NCBI RefSeq assembly: GCF_001577365.1
Contig: NZ_CP014514.1
Location: forward strand, 148,903-212,902
From: Frondihabitans sp. PAMC 28766
GTDB taxonomy: Bacteria; Actinomycetota; Actinomycetes; Actinomycetales; Microbacteriaceae
DNA length: 64,000 nucleotides
Direction of reading: 5' to 3'
The position numbers and the translations under genes were made by a program. The notes under the pieces are model-generated. The model did no database searches. It was not told the origin of the DNA and saw only the letters and a list, made by a program, of their open reading frames with translations. Below, piece after piece: positions 63,710 to 64,000 of the stretch (its first letter is position 1; each line of letters starts with the position of its first letter).

Positions 63710-64000
63710 CGGGAGACCTCATCGCGGTCGAGGAAGCTATCTCGATTCCCGGGTTGAATGCACGGCGGCCCGTGTTCCCGATGCCTGGGAATGTGCAGCC
63801 CGAGTTCTACGCGGACATGGCCGCCCGACTTCCCGACGTGACACAGCTGCGCCTGCCGGACATGGACGCCAACGGAATCGCCATGCAGGTCCTGTCGCTG
63901 ACGGTGCCTGGTATCGAAGTGGAAGTGGACCCGGTCCGTGCGGTGGAGAACGCCCGATTTGTCAACGACTCCTTAGCTGAGATCATCGCCGCTCATCCGG
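63706..64000 (+). CDS. Amidohydrolase-family protein, N-terminal part (partial)
   Basis: The frame TGDLIAVEEAISIPGL, then RLPDMDANGIAMQVLSLTVP and NARFVNDSLAEIIAAHP matches amidohydrolase_2 enzymes such as carboxymuconate-semialdehyde or resorcylate decarboxylases. The window ends before the catalytic Asp. No ATG or GTG stands at the family start; a CTG at 63706 overlaps the preceding stop (CTGA), and GTG 63769 is a later alternative. The gene is probably coupled to the reductase. Confidence 0.7.
   Translation, partial: MTGDLIAVEEAISIPGLNARRPVFPMPGNVQPEFYADMAARLPDVTQLRLPDMDANGIAMQVLSLTVPGIEVEVDPVRAVENARFVNDSLAEIIAAHP

Overview
The window is high-GC DNA with GTG/TTG starts, four-base ATGA gene overlaps and gene families typical of Actinobacteria. 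A member of the Micrococcales is likely, but this rests on protein similarity by eye, not on a marker gene. No rRNA, tRNA, replication origin or CRISPR array was seen.

Layout. 1-8 kb: the tail of an unknown gene, a histidine phosphatase, a frameshifted plasma-membrane P-type ATPase, a beta-phosphoglucomutase-like HAD hydrolase, a PRC-barrel protein, then an MFS transporter/zinc alcohol dehydrogenase pair on the other strand. 8-39.8 kb: a dense stress/dormancy island. It holds a DevR/DosR-like response regulator and a two-GAF DevS/DosT-like sensor kinase (24.8-27.2 kb). Around them are five universal stress proteins, proton-translocating transhydrogenase genes, alcohol and succinate-semialdehyde dehydrogenases, oleate hydratase, BON-domain proteins, a flavin-nucleotide-binding (PPOX) protein, a slipin, a VIT-family transporter, half a phosphoketolase and several unrecognised small proteins. 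About twenty copies of a 14-bp box close to GGGACCTTNGNCCC lie in front of these genes, usually followed at a fixed distance by an xAnnnT -10 element. I read the region as one DevRS regulon gathered in a single block. 33-42 kb also carries IS1380, IS5, IS30 and IS3 elements, some of which interrupt regulon genes or sites.

42.2-47.3 kb: a urease cluster (ureA, ureB, frameshifted ureC, ureF, ureG, ureD) with a truncated nickel transporter, bracketed by IS30 copies. 47.3-50.8 kb: nested IS30/IS110/IS256 remnants, including two covarying hairpin repeats. 51-57.1 kb: a sulfatase operon (MHS-type transporter, sulfatase, formylglycine-generating enzyme) with two LacI regulators and a perfect 30-bp palindromic operator. 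57.3-60.4 kb: nested IS30, IS3 and IS110 debris. 60.4-64 kb: VOC, SDR and ArsR genes between IS21-like remnants, then a TetR/NAD(P)-binding/amidohydrolase locus with three operator copies.

At least nine genes contain a single-base length change in a short homopolymer run. They may be real pseudogenes, but the pattern suggests uncorrected sequencing indels, so gene integrity should be judged with that in mind.
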